Positions 18,044 to 25,947 of a stretch of 64,000 bases of DNA are shown piece by piece. Made by a program: the position numbers and the translations under genes. Under the pieces are notes generated by a model, which was not told the origin of the DNA, searched no databases, and saw nothing but the letters and a program-made list of their open reading frames with translations. The stretch is taken from assembly GCA_934757155.1 (NCBI GenBank), contig CAKVLI010000003.1, positions 76,841 to 140,840 of the forward strand. The letters run 5' to 3'. Position 1 is the first letter of the stretch, and every line of letters starts with the position of its first letter. Source of the DNA: an uncultured Candidatus Melainabacteria bacterium (GTDB lineage Bacteria; Cyanobacteriota; Vampirovibrionia; Gastranaerophilales; Gastranaerophilaceae).

Positions 18044-18205
18044 ATGTATTTGTTTGGTGAGTGGGGACTACTGACCGGAGGTCCTTCGGAATGGGGGGGG
18101 TAAATGTATAGGGTTGGTTGGTGGTAACTACTAGCAGGATGACTTTTGGAAGAAGGGGTAAAGGGGTAAATATTGGGGGTGGCAAGTCGTGACTACAAGC
18201 CTGTT
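18037..18205 (+). repeat. Degenerate ~63-bp tandem repeat, about 2.7 units
   Basis: Units begin at 18037, ~18097 and ~18163 with GGGGTAAAT(GTAT). Each continues through a G/T-rich stretch to ACTAC and then a purine-rich tail. The last 15 bases (18191-18205, gactacaagcctgtt) recur exactly at 63878-63892, next to the RAYT-flanking palindrome. The stop codon of the HNH-like gene is in the first unit. No gene is seen in 18044-18446. Confidence 0.6.
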
Positions 18206-18225
18206 GTTATTTTCTTATATATGTA

Positions 18226-18385
18226 CCCCCGCGAGCGTGTGCGAAGCACAATAGCAAGCGTAAGAGATTGTGCTTTAGCACAACTCCAATTACAGCGTAG
18301 CTGTTGTAGACGATTGCCGCTTTTCTTTTTCTTTTCTCCAGTTTCTTTTTCTTTTACCTTGCAAATAAAAGAAAAAGAAACTGGA
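18226..18385 (+). repeat. Hairpin-bearing repeat element, copy A
   Basis: Starts with ccccc-gcgagcgtgtgcg and shares this plus the agcacaatagc core with copy B at 33598. It ends in a perfect 19-bp inverted repeat (18338-18356 with 18366-18384) around the 9-base loop ccttgcaaa. The copy-B hairpin has different arms but almost the same loop. Open frames across it are not convincing. The small membrane-protein operon starts 60 bases downstream. Confidence 0.75.
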
Positions 18386-18446
18386 AAAACTCTTTATAAA
18401 AATAACATTTCGACTTATAATATAAACTGTATATAGGAGAAAGTGT

Positions 18447-18710
18447 ATGGGAATAGCATTAACTGTATTGGCGGTATTGTTTGTTGTATTTGTTGTTGTG
18501 AAGGTTGCAAAATTGGCAATAAAAATTATCATAATTGCACTTGCTGCGGTTGCAATCGCAACAACTATCGGATTTTCAGTGAATAAACCGGAAGAACACA
18601 AACCGTTTTCAATGAACATAATCGATTATATAGTGAACTTTAATAACGACGGTTCCGTTACTACTACAAAACAAGTTACAACTCATCAGGTGAATAAGGC
18701 TGTAAAATAA
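18447..18710 (+). CDS. Small membrane protein, first gene of envelope block
   Basis: An 87-residue protein with a long hydrophobic stretch over residues 2-48 (likely one or two membrane helices, rich in Val/Ile/Ala) and a short polar, Thr/Gln-rich C-terminal tail. A GGAGA Shine-Dalgarno precedes the ATG, and a TATAAT-like box lies near 18418. The stop codon shares a base with the next ATG, so it is coupled to the VirB10-like gene. No family recognised. Confidence 0.6.
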   Translation: MGIALTVLAVLFVVFVVVKVAKLAIKIIIIALAAVAIATTIGFSVNKPEEHKPFSMNIIDYIVNFNNDGSVTTTKQVTTHQVNKAVK

Positions 18711-19744
18711 TGAAAAAATTCTTTGCAACGTTACTAACACTTTGCTATTTATGCTCTGCAAACCTTTGTTTTGCAGCAAGTAATTTGTATGTTTTGCAAG
18801 GAATAAATAAAGCGTCTGTTCAACCGATAGTAGAACAGAGCTATTCTTCAAAGAAGTTTAGTCTTTTAAAGAAAGATCCTTATTTGGGGCGATTAGACTC
18901 AAACCCTGTAAAATATTCAATCGTAATATTGCAGAACGAAGGCAACAATGTGTTGTGCTATTTTAATTCAAACGCAATAAACAAAGTTGAAAAAGATGTT
19001 TTAAAGCAGCTGCGAAATATGGGTTATTCGTACGTGGAGTCTGACAATTTGAATTATTTAGCTAGTTTTGAGAAAAAAGCTGATGATGTTTTGAATAATG
19101 TTGCGCCAAAGACATATAATTTCGACCAACCGTCAGTTAAACAAAATACTGCTAAGAAAAATGCAGAGCCAGAAAATACAACCGTTTTGAAAGGTTATGT
19201 CGGACAAATTGCGAAAGGTACATCTTTCCCTGCATATTTACAAACTCCGATAAACACAGCGACTGCACGGTATACAGACGCTGTCAATGCTGTTTTAACT
19301 GAAGATTGGACATATCAAGGAAATGTTATAGCTCCGCAAGGAAGCGTTGTCAGTGGCGCAATATCAAAGGCAAGGCCGGCAACATACGGTTCCAGAAACG
19401 GAAGAGTGGTTGTTGTTTTTGATAGAATTACGACTCCGGAAGGCAAAAATTACAAAATCTCTGCAGAACCATTTGATGTAACTGTTACAAATGACGGAAA
19501 ATTTAATACCACCGTTCAATCTGTTGCGGTAGGAGCTGCATTGGGTGCGTTGGCGGGTTTACTTATAGGAATATGCAGTTCAGATGGCAGTGTTGGCAAA
19601 GCGACTTTATGGGGTGCCGGAATCGGTTCCGGAATAGCTCTTGCGGGTTCTGCGGTTGAACAAGGTGTAGATGCGGAAATCCCTGTTTATACAGAAATTG
19701 ATATTACGTTAAATAAGCCGCTGAGTGTTATTTTGAATTATTAG
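18710..19744 (+). CDS. Secreted VirB10/TrbI-like barrel protein
   Basis: A 344-residue protein. Signal peptide at residues 1-22 (LCSANLCFAA). Low-complexity linker at about 120-160. From about 165 the sequence resembles the VirB10/TrbI beta-barrel domain: KGTSFPAYLQTPINTA, a NVIAPQGSVVSGAI strand pair and VVVVFDRITTPEGKNY. A Gly/Ala-rich hydrophobic segment at about 270-310 resembles the antenna region. In type IV secretion, VirB10 bridges inner and outer membranes; here no other T4SS core gene is present. It is embedded in a tight operon of envelope proteins, so a trans-envelope connector role is an inference. Confidence 0.65.
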   Translation: MKKFFATLLTLCYLCSANLCFAASNLYVLQGINKASVQPIVEQSYSSKKFSLLKKDPYLGRLDSNPVKYSIVILQNEGNNVLCYFNSNAINKVEKDVLKQLRNMGYSYVESDNLNYLASFEKKADDVLNNVAPKTYNFDQPSVKQNTAKKNAEPENTTVLKGYVGQIAKGTSFPAYLQTPINTATARYTDAVNAVLTEDWTYQGNVIAPQGSVVSGAISKARPATYGSRNGRVVVVFDRITTPEGKNYKISAEPFDVTVTNDGKFNTTVQSVAVGAALGALAGLLIGICSSDGSVGKATLWGAGIGSGIALAGSAVEQGVDAEIPVYTEIDITLNKPLSVILNY

Positions 19745-19756
19745 AAGGGAAATTTT

Positions 19757-20428
19757 ATGAACAATAAAAGATTAATAATTATAGGACTTTTGATTTTGGT
19801 AATTTCGGTTTTTGCCAAATTGTTGTTTGTGGCGGCGAAACATATAAAAGTGGATGACTTTCACAAGGCTGCGGTTATTTTTGTTGTTGATTCTTCTGCT
19901 TCAAATCAAAAGATGTTACCGCAAGAAATCAAATATATACGCTCGCTCTGTGCAATTTTAGATCCTGAGGATCAGATTAAAATCTTGAAAGTTTCCCAAA
20001 AATCTTACTTGATTTATGAAGGCTCTCCGAGTAACTCATCCGGCATTGTAAAAGCAGTAGAAGCGTTTACCAAATATGATGCTAATGAATATGGAACAGC
20101 TTATGGCGAAGCTCTTAAAAAAGCTTTTGAACATTGTCTTACAATGAAAAAGGAAGGATATGTTCCTGCAGTTGTCGTAGTTGGAGATTTAGAAAACGAG
20201 GGAGATATCTCAAAACAAATCAATTGGGACGTTTTGCCTGAAAATGTTAAGAATATTCAGGAATATGCATCTGATATCGCGATGATGTTTGTTTATGCTC
20301 ATCCGGAAAAATTGGATTTGGTAAAAACAAAACTTAATCCTGTTCTTGGTGAAAAGAAGTTGGTTGTGGCAAATGAACAGAACGTTGATAAAGCAAACAG
20401 AAGATTTTTAGAAAGCATCGGAAGATAG
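19757..20428 (+). CDS. Membrane-anchored VWA-like protein
   Basis: A 223-residue protein. One N-terminal membrane helix (about 5-27) is followed by a von Willebrand A-like domain. The MIDAS pattern D-x-S-x-S is present (VVDSSASN, about 44-51), with a candidate MIDAS Thr (YGTAYGEAL) and Asp (VVGDLENEG). VWA domains bind protein partners through a metal. It lies 12 bases after the VirB10-like gene and 8 bases before the polytopic membrane protein, so the three probably work together. Family not named with certainty. Confidence 0.65.
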   Translation: MNNKRLIIIGLLILVISVFAKLLFVAAKHIKVDDFHKAAVIFVVDSSASNQKMLPQEIKYIRSLCAILDPEDQIKILKVSQKSYLIYEGSPSNSSGIVKAVEAFTKYDANEYGTAYGEALKKAFEHCLTMKKEGYVPAVVVVGDLENEGDISKQINWDVLPENVKNIQEYASDIAMMFVYAHPEKLDLVKTKLNPVLGEKKLVVANEQNVDKANRRFLESIGR

Positions 20429-20436
20429 GAGATTAT

Positions 20437-22035
20437 ATGGCATTTACTATTATTACAAAAAACAGAGAACTTACTTTTTCTGATAAAGAACTTGTAAATA
20501 TTTGTTCCAAAGACGGGTATGATTTTAAACTGGATGTAGATTTTGATTGCATGCTGGCTGTTCAATATGATCCAAAAACAAACAAGTGTGCAGTTTTAAA
20601 TCAGTTTAATAACCGGAAATTCCTGTTTAAAGGAAAACCTCTTCCTGCAAGATTGGATGTGGACAAAGTTTGTAAAATTATGATAGACGGGTCTGATGAG
20701 TTCATTACAATAAAAGTAATCGGTTCTTCTTCAAATACAGAACTTGCGGAAGAAAATTTAACAGAGGATGATGTCAGAGAACTTTATGGTGATGGTGTAA
20801 ATGCTGCTGCAAGACTCAAAATAGAGAAGCGTAAGGCTGAAATAGAGGACGCGAGAATTGCGATTACAAAACAGGTTTCAGCCGAGATTAATGAGTTGAC
20901 TCGTAAACTTTCAATGAATTCAAAGGGCGGAATCGTCTTGCATATCGCATTATTCTTGGCTTCTTTGGTTTGTTCTTTCGGGTTATCAAATTATATAATG
21001 GGACTTCCTTTAGAGGATGCTGTAAATGTTATACAAATGCCTGTTAATTTAAAGGCTGTGTTTGTGTTTGCGGTGTTAATTTACGGCTTGGGTTTGGTTC
21101 TGAAACAAGGAATATTTTTATATTTACAAAATAAATCCGGAGACTTTTCTGTTTCTTCAAAAATTGCGGAAAGATTTATGCTGATTGTATCTCCAACATT
21201 TTTTGTAGCTGTATATTTAATTAATACTCTTTATTATTTAACTTCAAACTCAATTCCGTTTTTTGCGGTATTTATGTCTTTGTTCTTTGTTGGTGTAGCA
21301 TCTGTTCTTGCAATTGCTTGCGGATATTTTAAGTACAATAGCGTAGAATCTCAAAAAGAATTGGATTCTTACGAATACAGAGAAGATTTTGAAAAAGTTG
21401 TCAAAGAGTATCAACAATGGATAGAAAGATTTGTGAATAATTTGAGTAATACAAAACTCAAAAAAATCGGGGACACTCTGTTTGGTTTACAAATAAAGTC
21501 TGTCGGTGAAATATTCCTTGGAGTTTTAACTGCACCATTCCTTGCTTATGGTGTTTCTAACACTCTTGCAATGTGTTTCCCGGAAGCTGCCGGCTGGGTA
21601 AGAATTTCCGGTTTGAGATTAAGTCCTGTATTTCTTGTGTTGGCGACATTCATGATTATTTTTGCTTTCTTGGCATTTGTTAACGGTTTCTTATCAAACA
21701 GAAAAATTCAGGCATCAAACGTTTTGAAACGTGACGGTTTTAGCAATTATATTCAACACGGTGTTGAAATATATGGTCTCGCGGGGATTAAAAATTTGAA
21801 TACAGATATGCGACGCTCATTTTTTATTGCTATTTGTATTATCGTTATTGAATTTTCAATGAACGTATCATACTTTATGCAAGAAATTGGCGGCGACTTA
21901 GGCGGAATGGCATTGAGTTTTCTCGCAGCTTTAGTGCCTACAGCGATATTGATTGCAGAAACTTATATGCTCAGCAATACAAAGTTTGAAATTTTTGCTT
22001 GTAATGAACTGTTGGCGAAAGTTGATAGAGATTAA
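20437..22035 (+). CDS. Polytopic membrane protein with N-terminal beta domain
   Basis: A 532-residue protein, unrecognised. Residues 1-105 look like a small beta-rich cytoplasmic domain that ends in short strands (CKIMIDGSDEFITIKVIGSS), reminiscent of FHA/YscD-type domains but not diagnostic. A charged helix follows (about 125-165). Then come about eight hydrophobic segments, near residues 168-192, 208-232, 248-270, 274-300, 355-382, 394-415, 452-475 and 485-508. It sits in the middle of the envelope block and overlaps the next gene by one base. It may be the inner-membrane hub of the system. Confidence 0.6.
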   Translation: MAFTIITKNRELTFSDKELVNICSKDGYDFKLDVDFDCMLAVQYDPKTNKCAVLNQFNNRKFLFKGKPLPARLDVDKVCKIMIDGSDEFITIKVIGSSSNTELAEENLTEDDVRELYGDGVNAAARLKIEKRKAEIEDARIAITKQVSAEINELTRKLSMNSKGGIVLHIALFLASLVCSFGLSNYIMGLPLEDAVNVIQMPVNLKAVFVFAVLIYGLGLVLKQGIFLYLQNKSGDFSVSSKIAERFMLIVSPTFFVAVYLINTLYYLTSNSIPFFAVFMSLFFVGVASVLAIACGYFKYNSVESQKELDSYEYREDFEKVVKEYQQWIERFVNNLSNTKLKKIGDTLFGLQIKSVGEIFLGVLTAPFLAYGVSNTLAMCFPEAAGWVRISGLRLSPVFLVLATFMIIFAFLAFVNGFLSNRKIQASNVLKRDGFSNYIQHGVEIYGLAGIKNLNTDMRRSFFIAICIIVIEFSMNVSYFMQEIGGDLGGMALSFLAALVPTAILIAETYMLSNTKFEIFACNELLAKVDRD

Positions 22036-22724
22036 TGAGTTATACTAATATTTTTAAAATACTTATATTGTTTACGCTTGTTTGCACAGTGTGTTTAAGC
22101 TTGATAAAACCTAAGATGCACATAAATCTTATGATTTACAATCCTGATTATAAGGTGGTTGAAGAACAGGTTGAACAAAGACCTGTGGTTTCAACTGTGG
22201 AGCAAACGACATTGCCTCAATTGATTCCGCAGACGACTGTAAAAACGGTTAAGACGGTACAGCGCGAGGAAAAGGTTGCAAAAGCTCCGACAGTTGCGAA
22301 AGAAGAAACAAAAACGGTTGTACAGCCGAAAGTAGAAAGAGTTCAAACTTCACAGACGGCAAATAAGCTTACACAGGAAGAAATTGCTTGGAATGTTTGG
22401 CGCTCTAATTTGCAAAACCAAATTATGCAGGATGTCGTATTGCCAAATGTTCCGATTGGGACAGTTTTTAAATTCACTTTTGAGGTTGACAAGTATGGTA
22501 AAATATCAAATGTACAAACTTGGTCTCTCGATAAAACTTATACACCAATGGCAATTGAACATATTGCACCCGTAATCAGAGGGTATCAGGGACGAGCGAT
22601 TTTGAATTTCCCTTCAAATTCAAATAGAATAACAACGAAAGTTGAAGGTGGTTGGAGGATTTCTGATAAATCAGTTTTCAGTACACCAAGGGATTATAAT
22701 GATACGGAAAAGGTTATTAAATAA
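22035..22724 (+). CDS. TonB/TolA-like protein 1
   Basis: A 229-residue protein with TonB-like layout. An N-terminal membrane anchor (about 7-25) is followed by a Val/Lys/Gln/Thr-rich periplasm-spanning linker (about 40-115). A C-terminal domain of about 110 residues contains a TonB/TolA-like strand (FKFTFEVDKYGKISNVQTWS). TonB-type proteins transmit inner-membrane energy to outer-membrane partners. No ExbB/ExbD genes are next to it. Start overlaps the previous stop by one base and the next gene follows after 2 bases. Confidence 0.65.
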   Translation: MSYTNIFKILILFTLVCTVCLSLIKPKMHINLMIYNPDYKVVEEQVEQRPVVSTVEQTTLPQLIPQTTVKTVKTVQREEKVAKAPTVAKEETKTVVQPKVERVQTSQTANKLTQEEIAWNVWRSNLQNQIMQDVVLPNVPIGTVFKFTFEVDKYGKISNVQTWSLDKTYTPMAIEHIAPVIRGYQGRAILNFPSNSNRITTKVEGGWRISDKSVFSTPRDYNDTEKVIK

Positions 22725-22726
22725 AG

Positions 22727-23602
22727 ATGTTTAAGTGTAAAGAATGCGGATGCGAATATAAAGATAAACCTGAATTTTGCGATTGCGGGAATGATGAATT
22801 TGAAGAAATTAATGAATTTTTGCAAGAAATTCCGGAAAAAGTTCAGCAAAAACGTTCTCCAAAAGTTTTATCAGCAAAATCGCCCTTGTTAAAACAGACT
22901 GTTGAACCGTATGCAATTGCAATATTTGTTTTCTGTGTTGTTCTTTCTTTTGTTATTTTATTCTTTATAGGTAATCCTAAAGACCAACCTGTTCAAAAAC
23001 AAGAACAAAATGTTATTAATACACAAATACCTTCAATTGATAAACTTTGGAATTCTTCCACAAAGGGAGTTGAAAAATATAATCAACAGGAGAATGTTAT
23101 TCCTGTGCAACCTCAAACTAAAAAAGTTGAGAAAAATTTACCTAAAACAATATTAAAAAAAGATTCAACAAAAAATACTCCGATAAAGAAGGCGGAGAAT
23201 AAACTTCTAAAGAAAGAGGAGAAAAAGGTTTCAACACCAATTACAACGCAGCCTAAAGTTGCAACTCCGCAAAAACCGCCTATTCCAAAAACAACAGTCA
23301 CAAATATTCAGGAGTTGAATAATTACAAAATCCAATTGCGAAATAAAATCGCATCGAGAATTGATTTTACTCAAGTAATCGGTGATGGAAGTTGTACGAT
23401 ATCTTTTACTATTAGTTCGGAAGGAGCATTGACTAACAGAAAATTCTTAAAACAGTCAGATAATGACACTTTGAATGATGTTGTATTCAGTGCAATGCTT
23501 GCTACTCCGTCTTTTAGCAGACCTCCTGCCGGTTATAAGGGCGAAACCTTAAAGCTAGGGGTCAAAATATACAGCGGACAGTTTGAAGTTTCTCTAAATT
23601 AG
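22727..23602 (+). CDS. Zinc-ribbon plus TonB/TolA-like protein 2
   Basis: A 291-residue protein. It starts with a cytoplasmic zinc ribbon (CKECGCEY ... CDCGND, residues 4-23). One membrane helix (about 64-84), a Lys/Pro/Gln-rich linker (about 95-190) and a TonB/TolA-like C-terminal domain (about 195-291; CTISFTISSEGALTNRKFL) follow. A Zn ribbon joined to a TonB-like protein is an unusual combination, suggesting a cytoplasmic sensing or partner-binding site. Last gene of the plus-strand block; it overlaps the stop of the convergent VWA gene by 4 bases. Confidence 0.65.
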   Translation: MFKCKECGCEYKDKPEFCDCGNDEFEEINEFLQEIPEKVQQKRSPKVLSAKSPLLKQTVEPYAIAIFVFCVVLSFVILFFIGNPKDQPVQKQEQNVINTQIPSIDKLWNSSTKGVEKYNQQENVIPVQPQTKKVEKNLPKTILKKDSTKNTPIKKAENKLLKKEEKKVSTPITTQPKVATPQKPPIPKTTVTNIQELNNYKIQLRNKIASRIDFTQVIGDGSCTISFTISSEGALTNRKFLKQSDNDTLNDVVFSAMLATPSFSRPPAGYKGETLKLGVKIYSGQFEVSLN

Positions 23603-24498
23603 TCGTTATAAAATTCGTAGTTTTGATTTTTTGAAACAGGATTTTGTACGACTGGAGCAGTCATAGATTGTGTTATCACAGATGTAAATTGTGAAAGATT
23701 GTTGACTGTGTAAACTCGTCCGTTAGTGGTGTTCGCAACGCATGCCAATCCTCTCGCACTGCCGTTTATTAACACGACGTCGATATGTATATCAGAGCGT
23801 TTTGCCATAAGGTCTTTTGCAAATGCGCAAGGATCTCCTCCGCAATTTTCGCCTCCGTCAGTGATTAGAACTATTTTTTTAGGAGAAGTTCTGTCTAAGT
23901 ACGCAAAATCTTCATTCACAGCTCGGTCTAAACCGTATACGAGAGGTGTAGAGCCTCCGATATCAATGGAATTCATTCCGTTAAGTATAGCCTGCGCGTT
24001 TGCTGGCATGATTGAAGTTACTTGTTTTGTTGCGCTGCAATAACCGGTTGTGCAGCCCAAAAAGCTCTTTTCTGCGATTGCTAAATATTTGCCGTTCTTT
24101 TTAACCAATTTTTTCACGGCTTTAACAGTGCTTGTGTTAGGAAGGTTTGTTCCGTTGTTATTGTAGCCAAAAACTCTAAAACCAATATTTGTAGTTGTCG
24201 GAATTTGCGAAATTATTGTTGCCATTGCTTTTTTTGTTTCTAAAATACAATTTGACATGCTTCCGGAATAATCCATTACAATTTCAATTATGCCAACTTG
24301 CGCAGAATTAACTTTATTTGAATTTATGTAATCTTGCGAGCGGTAGGTGTTGTAATAGTTTTGGTTTTTGGAAGGTGAAATTACTTTTCCGTTATGTTTA
24401 ACGACCCCTGAGGTGTTAACCTTATATTTTGCCGCATATGCGCAGCAAGTTGTTAAGCAACCTGTCAAAATAAGAAAAGCTAATATTTTCTTTTTCAT
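23599..24498 (-). CDS. Secreted von Willebrand factor A protein
   Basis: A 299-residue protein with a Sec signal peptide (residues 1-22, ending CCAYAA). A full VWA domain lies at about 68-280: MIDAS DYSGSMS (about 76-82), the GGSTPLVYGLDRA loop and ITDGGEN. Several Cys residues could make disulfides outside the cytoplasm. It is convergent with, and abuts, the envelope block that contains a membrane VWA-like protein, so it may be a functional partner. It precedes waaA on the minus strand by 9 bases (waaA lies downstream). Confidence 0.8.
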   Translation of the reverse strand: MKKKILAFLILTGCLTTCCAYAAKYKVNTSGVVKHNGKVISPSKNQNYYNTYRSQDYINSNKVNSAQVGIIEIVMDYSGSMSNCILETKKAMATIISQIPTTTNIGFRVFGYNNNGTNLPNTSTVKAVKKLVKKNGKYLAIAEKSFLGCTTGYCSATKQVTSIMPANAQAILNGMNSIDIGGSTPLVYGLDRAVNEDFAYLDRTSPKKIVLITDGGENCGGDPCAFAKDLMAKRSDIHIDVVLINGSARGLACVANTTNGRVYTVNNLSQFTSVITQSMTAPVVQNPVSKNQNYEFYND

Positions 24499-24507
24499 AA
24501 AAAACCT

Positions 24508-25758
24508 CTATCTATTTAGATGTTCAGAAATTCTTTCCAGTACAAATTCTGTTGCGCCTCGTTGAGTGTCAAAAACTGATTTGCAAGCAGTCACCATATT
24601 ATTGTAACGAGTTGTGTCTGAGAGAAGTTCATTCATCGTTGTGAATAATTCATCTTTAGATTTAACAACAACACTTGCGTTTTCTTTTGTGAGTATAGAA
24701 TAAATATCTTTAAAATTGTGAATATGAGGTCCAGAAATTGTCGGCTTGTCATAAATAGCAGCTTCTAACGGGTTGTGACCTCCGACTTTTACAAAACTTC
24801 CGCCAACAAAGGCTATGTCGCAAATTGAGTACATTTTTCCGAGTTCGCCCAATGTATCTAAAATTATGATGTCATTGTCCGTAAATTTTGCCCCCTTGGA
24901 TTTTAGTCCGTAATTCATTCCCATTTCTCTGATGAGAGTTTCAATTTCCGGAACTCTTTCCAAATGACGAGGTGCGATTAAGAGCTTCAAATCGGGATTA
25001 TTTAAGTTCTTATATGTTTCAAGAATGATTCTGTTTTCTCCACCGTGTGTGCTTCCTGCAAGCCAAACTTTGAAACCATTTTGTCCCAAATCAATCTCTT
25101 GTGGTTTAGCTTGGATATCAAACTTGAGGTTTCCCATAAATTTTGTATCATCTTTTCTCATACCGATGGAAACATATTTTCTTCCGTCGTCTTCGCTTTG
25201 GACATAAACTGCGGAAAAGTTTTCAAAAACTTTTTTGAAAAACGGTGTTACAAGTTTGTAAGAATTGTATGTCGAATCAGAAATTCTGCCGTTGATTATA
25301 CAGAGCGGAATATTTCGACTTTTGCAACCGTATGCGAAATAAGGCCAAATCTCTGTTTCCGCGATGATTACAACAGACGGATTAATTTTGTCTAAAAATT
25401 TGTTTACCGCAAGCGGGATGTCAAACGGAAAATAAGTAATATAGTCAGCGAAATCTCCGAGTTTTTTGTGAGCAATATCTTGACCTGTTTTTGTGCCTGT
25501 AGTTACGACAATTTTACAGTCCGCGAATCGTTCTCGGGCTTGTTTTACCAAATTCTCGATTGCAGTAACTTCACCTACAGAGCAGGCATGGAACATAATT
25601 GTTTTTTTGTCTGTTTTAAGTGCTTCAACCCCGCCGAATTTTTCCTTCCAACCGAAAGATTTTTTGTGATAAACCCTTTCTAAGTAGAAAAATGGGAGTG
25701 CTGCAAAAAACGCCGTTGTATCAATAATTTCAAATAACTTAATTCCAAAATTGCTCAT
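24508..25758 (-). CDS. waaA: 3-deoxy-D-manno-octulosonic acid (Kdo) transferase
   Basis: A 416-residue GT-B glycosyltransferase of the WaaA/KdtA family. It has an N-terminal membrane-associated helix, an N-domain with IMFHACSVGEVTAIENLV and ITTGTKTGQD-like segments, and the C-domain signature VGGSFVKVGGHNPLEAA with GPHIHNF. It transfers Kdo from CMP-Kdo to lipid A precursor at the inner face of the inner membrane, so the cell makes LPS. The gene annotated upstream on this strand is unrelated; the VWA gene precedes its 3' side. Confidence 0.93.
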   Translation of the reverse strand: MSNFGIKLFEIIDTTAFFAALPFFYLERVYHKKSFGWKEKFGGVEALKTDKKTIMFHACSVGEVTAIENLVKQARERFADCKIVVTTGTKTGQDIAHKKLGDFADYITYFPFDIPLAVNKFLDKINPSVVIIAETEIWPYFAYGCKSRNIPLCIINGRISDSTYNSYKLVTPFFKKVFENFSAVYVQSEDDGRKYVSIGMRKDDTKFMGNLKFDIQAKPQEIDLGQNGFKVWLAGSTHGGENRIILETYKNLNNPDLKLLIAPRHLERVPEIETLIREMGMNYGLKSKGAKFTDNDIIILDTLGELGKMYSICDIAFVGGSFVKVGGHNPLEAAIYDKPTISGPHIHNFKDIYSILTKENASVVVKSKDELFTTMNELLSDTTRYNNMVTACKSVFDTQRGATEFVLERISEHLNR

Positions 25759-25827
25759 ATAAATAATCCTCTAAGCAATTTTAGCATAAAAATTGCAGGA
25801 GTTGGCTGTTATTAAAAGAATATTTTA

Positions 25828-25947
25828 ATGGTTACACTTTTATTAAAAGATCCCAAAACCGTAGTTAATGACTATTTTGCAAGTAAAGATGTTGTGAAAG
25901 ATTTGAAAAAATTGGATGACAAAGTTCAACCTAGAATATATGTTTAA
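25828..25947 (+). CDS. Possible 39-residue small protein
   Basis: An ATG-to-TAA frame of 39 codons, charged and Val/Lys/Asp-rich, in the 190-base gap between waaA and the 820-residue protein gene. The nearest AGGAG is about 25 bases upstream, too far to be a normal Shine-Dalgarno. It ends exactly where the convergent gene ends. Could be a real small ORF or a remnant; weak evidence. Confidence 0.25.
   Translation: MVTLLLKDPKTVVNDYFASKDVVKDLKKLDDKVQPRIYV

Noticed and set aside
18037..18205. CRISPR array
   Set aside because: The repeat units are degenerate, only about three, with no unique spacers of regular length and no cas genes in the window.
18173..18436. 87-codon frame in the repeat-rich gap, and a 65-codon minus-strand frame at 33594
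   Set aside because: Both are read through the hairpin-bearing repeat and give low-complexity Phe/Lys/Glu-rich peptides without ribosome sites.
18710..19744. Type IV secretion system
   Set aside because: A single VirB10-like protein without VirB4, VirB8, VirB9 or VirD4 homologues in the window does not make a secretion system.
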